DNA of 6,962 bases. It comes from an uncultured Lachnospiraceae bacterium. GTDB lineage: Bacteria; Bacillota; Clostridia; Lachnospirales; Lachnospiraceae. The notes under the pieces are model-generated. The model was not told where the DNA came from. It saw only the letters and a program-made list of their open reading frames with translations, and did not search any database. Of this stretch, positions 5,705 to 6,962 are shown one piece after another (the first letter of the stretch is position 1; each line of letters starts with the position of its first letter). A program made the translations under genes and the position numbers. Location of the stretch: NCBI GenBank assembly GCA_947003375.1, contig CAMQOJ010000224.1:1-6962 (forward strand). Reading direction: 5' to 3'.

Positions 5705-6814
5705 CTATTTTGTGTTAAAATGCAATCGTTCTTCCGTCTCCCTATCGAAGAGGAGCACCTTGTTCGGCTTCAGGTCAAAGCTGACCTGGCTGGCATCCAC
5801 AGATACCTCCGCCAGATTTTCAGAGCCTATGATGGCCCGAATCATAGGCGACATGGCAGCCTTATTAGAGGCCACTACGCTGATATCCCGCCCCATGACC
5901 TCTACACTGTCGAGCTGGCACCGAAAGGCTCCGCTTTTGCGCAGCAGGAAGCCCTCGGGCCGGATGCCTGCGAGGACAGGGCCGTCCGGCGCTCCCTTTA
6001 CCGGCAGGACGGCATCCCCACCAAGGACGAGCTGACCGTCCTTCACCTGTCCCTGGAAAATATTGACGGGCGGAGTCCCCAGGAATTTCGCCACGAACAG
6101 GTTCGCCGGATTGTCGTAGACCTCCTGGGGCCTGCCAATCTGCTGTACCGTGCCGTCCTTCATGACTACGATTATGTCAGATATGCTCATGGCCTCCTCC
6201 TGGTCATGGGTGACGAAGATGGTGGTGATTTCGGTCTCTTTCTGGATCCGCTTGATTTCTTCCCTGGTCTGAAGCCGCAGGCGGGCGTCCAGGTTGGAGA
6301 GGGGCTCGTCCAGGAGGAGCACTTTGGGGCGCTTCACCAGAGCCCTGGCGATTGCCACACGCTGCTGCTGGCCCCCGGAGAGTTCTCCGGGCTTGCGCTC
6401 CATGAGCTCGTCGATTTGTACCAGCTTTGCGGCTTCTGTAGTTTTTTCCAGCATTTCTTCCTTGGAGAGCTTGTCCTTGCCTTTCAGGTTCTCCAGGGGA
6501 AAGAGGATGTTCTGCCTGACGGTCAAGTGAGGATACAGGGCGTAGTTCTGGAACACCAGGCCGATGCCCCTGTGCTCCGGCGGCAGGTTGGTGACATCGT
6601 CCTCCCCAAAGAAGACCTGACCCTCCGTGGGCTTCTCCAGGCCGCTGATCAGGTTCAGCGTAGTGCTCTTGCCGCATCCGGAGGGGCCAAGCAATCCGAT
6701 GAGTTTGCCGTCCGGAATCTCAAAATTGAAGTTGCTGACAGCGACCACGTCCGTCTTGTTCTTTTTGTCCCGGCTGGGGAATTTTTTCGTCAGATTCCGC
6801 AATACTACTTTCAT
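5705..6814 (-). CDS. Sugar ABC transporter ATP-binding protein, UgpC/MsmX/MalK type
   Basis: ATPase that powers the importer, acting as a dimer on the cytoplasmic side of the two permeases. The 369-residue length fits the MalK/UgpC/MsmX group. All core motifs are intact: Walker A GPSGCGKST (43-51), Q-loop Gln89 in VFQNYALYPH, signature LSGGQQQR (145-152), Walker B VLLLDEP (165-171), D-loop SNLD (173-176) and switch His203 in VTHDQEEAM. After about residue 240 (FLGTPPVN) comes a TOBE-like regulatory domain with the family's GIRPEGF segment (283-289). The start is supported by AAGGAG (6822-6827) 7 bases upstream; the stop is TAG. It is the first gene of the operon, whereas many Firmicute CUT1 importers lack their own ATPase and borrow a shared MsmX-type one. 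It could therefore serve this importer alone or others as well. PGAP-style names such as UgpC would fit the family, but the substrate is not shown. Confidence 0.96.
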   Translation of the reverse strand: MKVVLRNLTKKFPSRDKKNKTDVVAVSNFNFEIPDGKLIGLLGPSGCGKSTTLNLISGLEKPTEGQVFFGEDDVTNLPPEHRGIGLVFQNYALYPHLTVRQNILFPLENLKGKDKLSKEEMLEKTTEAAKLVQIDELMERKPGELSGGQQQRVAIARALVKRPKVLLLDEPLSNLDARLRLQTREEIKRIQKETEITTIFVTHDQEEAMSISDIIVVMKDGTVQQIGRPQEVYDNPANLFVAKFLGTPPVNIFQGQVKDGQLVLGGDAVLPVKGAPDGPVLAGIRPEGFLLRKSGAFRCQLDSVEVMGRDISVVASNKAAMSPMIRAIIGSENLAEVSVDASQVSFDLKPNKVLLFDRETEERLHFNTK

Positions 6815-6962
6815 GGGGTATCTCCTTGTCCTGCATGGAATGTTCTCGTTTCGTTCATCCTGGCAAAATCTCTGCCTTGGACGCCAGACTAAATATTCAT
6901 ACGAGGTTTTTTAATTGGCCTATCAAAACAGGCAATTCTTCAAAGACAACCTATATATCTTC
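6815..6962 (-). promoter_or_regulatory. Leader and probable promoter region of the transporter operon
   Basis: No coding sequence is visible in these 148 bases apart from a 12-codon open tail at the right edge that cannot be judged. A possible promoter is TTGATA (6921-6926) with TATGAA (6896-6901), but the 19-base spacer is too long for a confident call. The leader also has two mutually exclusive short stems sharing one arm: CTGGC/GCCAG (6860-6864 with 6883-6887) and GGCA/TGCC (6862-6865 with 6873-6876). Their role, if any, is unknown. Confidence 0.35.
6913..6937. repeat. 25-base imperfect palindrome upstream of the transporter operon
   Basis: The plus strand reads AATTGGCCT, an 8-base spacer ATCAAAAC, then AGGCAATT. 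The arms match over 8 bases with one extra G in the left arm. It overlaps the candidate -35 box at 6921-6926, so it is well placed for an operator. No T-run follows it on either strand, which argues against a terminator. The cognate regulator is not in the window, and the site does not match the catabolite-repression consensus. Confidence 0.4.

Noticed and set aside
6838..6855. Catabolite-repression (cre) site in the operon leader
   Set aside because: A TGAACGAAACGAGA-like stretch was compared with TGWAANCGNTNWCA and fails at key positions.
5720..6892. Plus-strand open frame of 390 codons opposite the ATPase
   Set aside because: The minus strand here encodes an intact ATPase with every motif. 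The opposite frame has no recognisable domain and is a codon-bias shadow.

Overview
The window carries one minus-strand gene set of ordinary housekeeping and transport type. From right to left in transcription order it holds an ABC ATPase, two inner-membrane permeases, a substrate-binding lipoprotein, glucose-6-phosphate isomerase (pgi), and the first 61 codons of a small lipoprotein that runs off the left edge. Strong AGGAGG-type ribosome sites, a UgpC/MsmX-type ATPase, lipobox-anchored binding proteins and a fairly GC-rich base composition suggest a Gram-positive Firmicute, most likely a gut-type clostridium such as a Lachnospiraceae member. This placement is an inference from style, not from a marker gene.

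Layout. 6815-6962 is a non-coding leader with a 25-base dyad and weak promoter-like elements. 5705-6814 (ATPase), 4782-5687 (permease 1), 3864-4751 (permease 2) and 2071-3867 (binding protein) are tightly packed, with gaps of 17 and 30 bases and then a 4-base ATGA overlap, so they read as one operon for a complete CUT1-type carbohydrate or sugar-phosphate importer. A 93-base gap with a large imperfect inverted repeat follows, then pgi (397-1977). A 211-base gap holds a good sigma-A-like promoter for the lipoprotein gene that starts at 185. No intergenic stretch exceeds 211 bases.

How it may work together. The lipoprotein captures a carbohydrate outside the cell, the two permeases form the channel, and the ATPase powers uptake. 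Pgi interconverts glucose-6-phosphate and fructose-6-phosphate, so its position just downstream fits feeding imported sugar into glycolysis. The substrate cannot be read from the sequence.

The most unusual item is the binding protein. It has a long arginine-rich, internally repeated N-terminal extension ahead of its lipobox signal peptide, and also a C-terminal membrane-spanning segment, so it may be anchored at both ends. I saw no CRISPR array, mobile element, RNA gene or evident novel defence or biosynthetic system.
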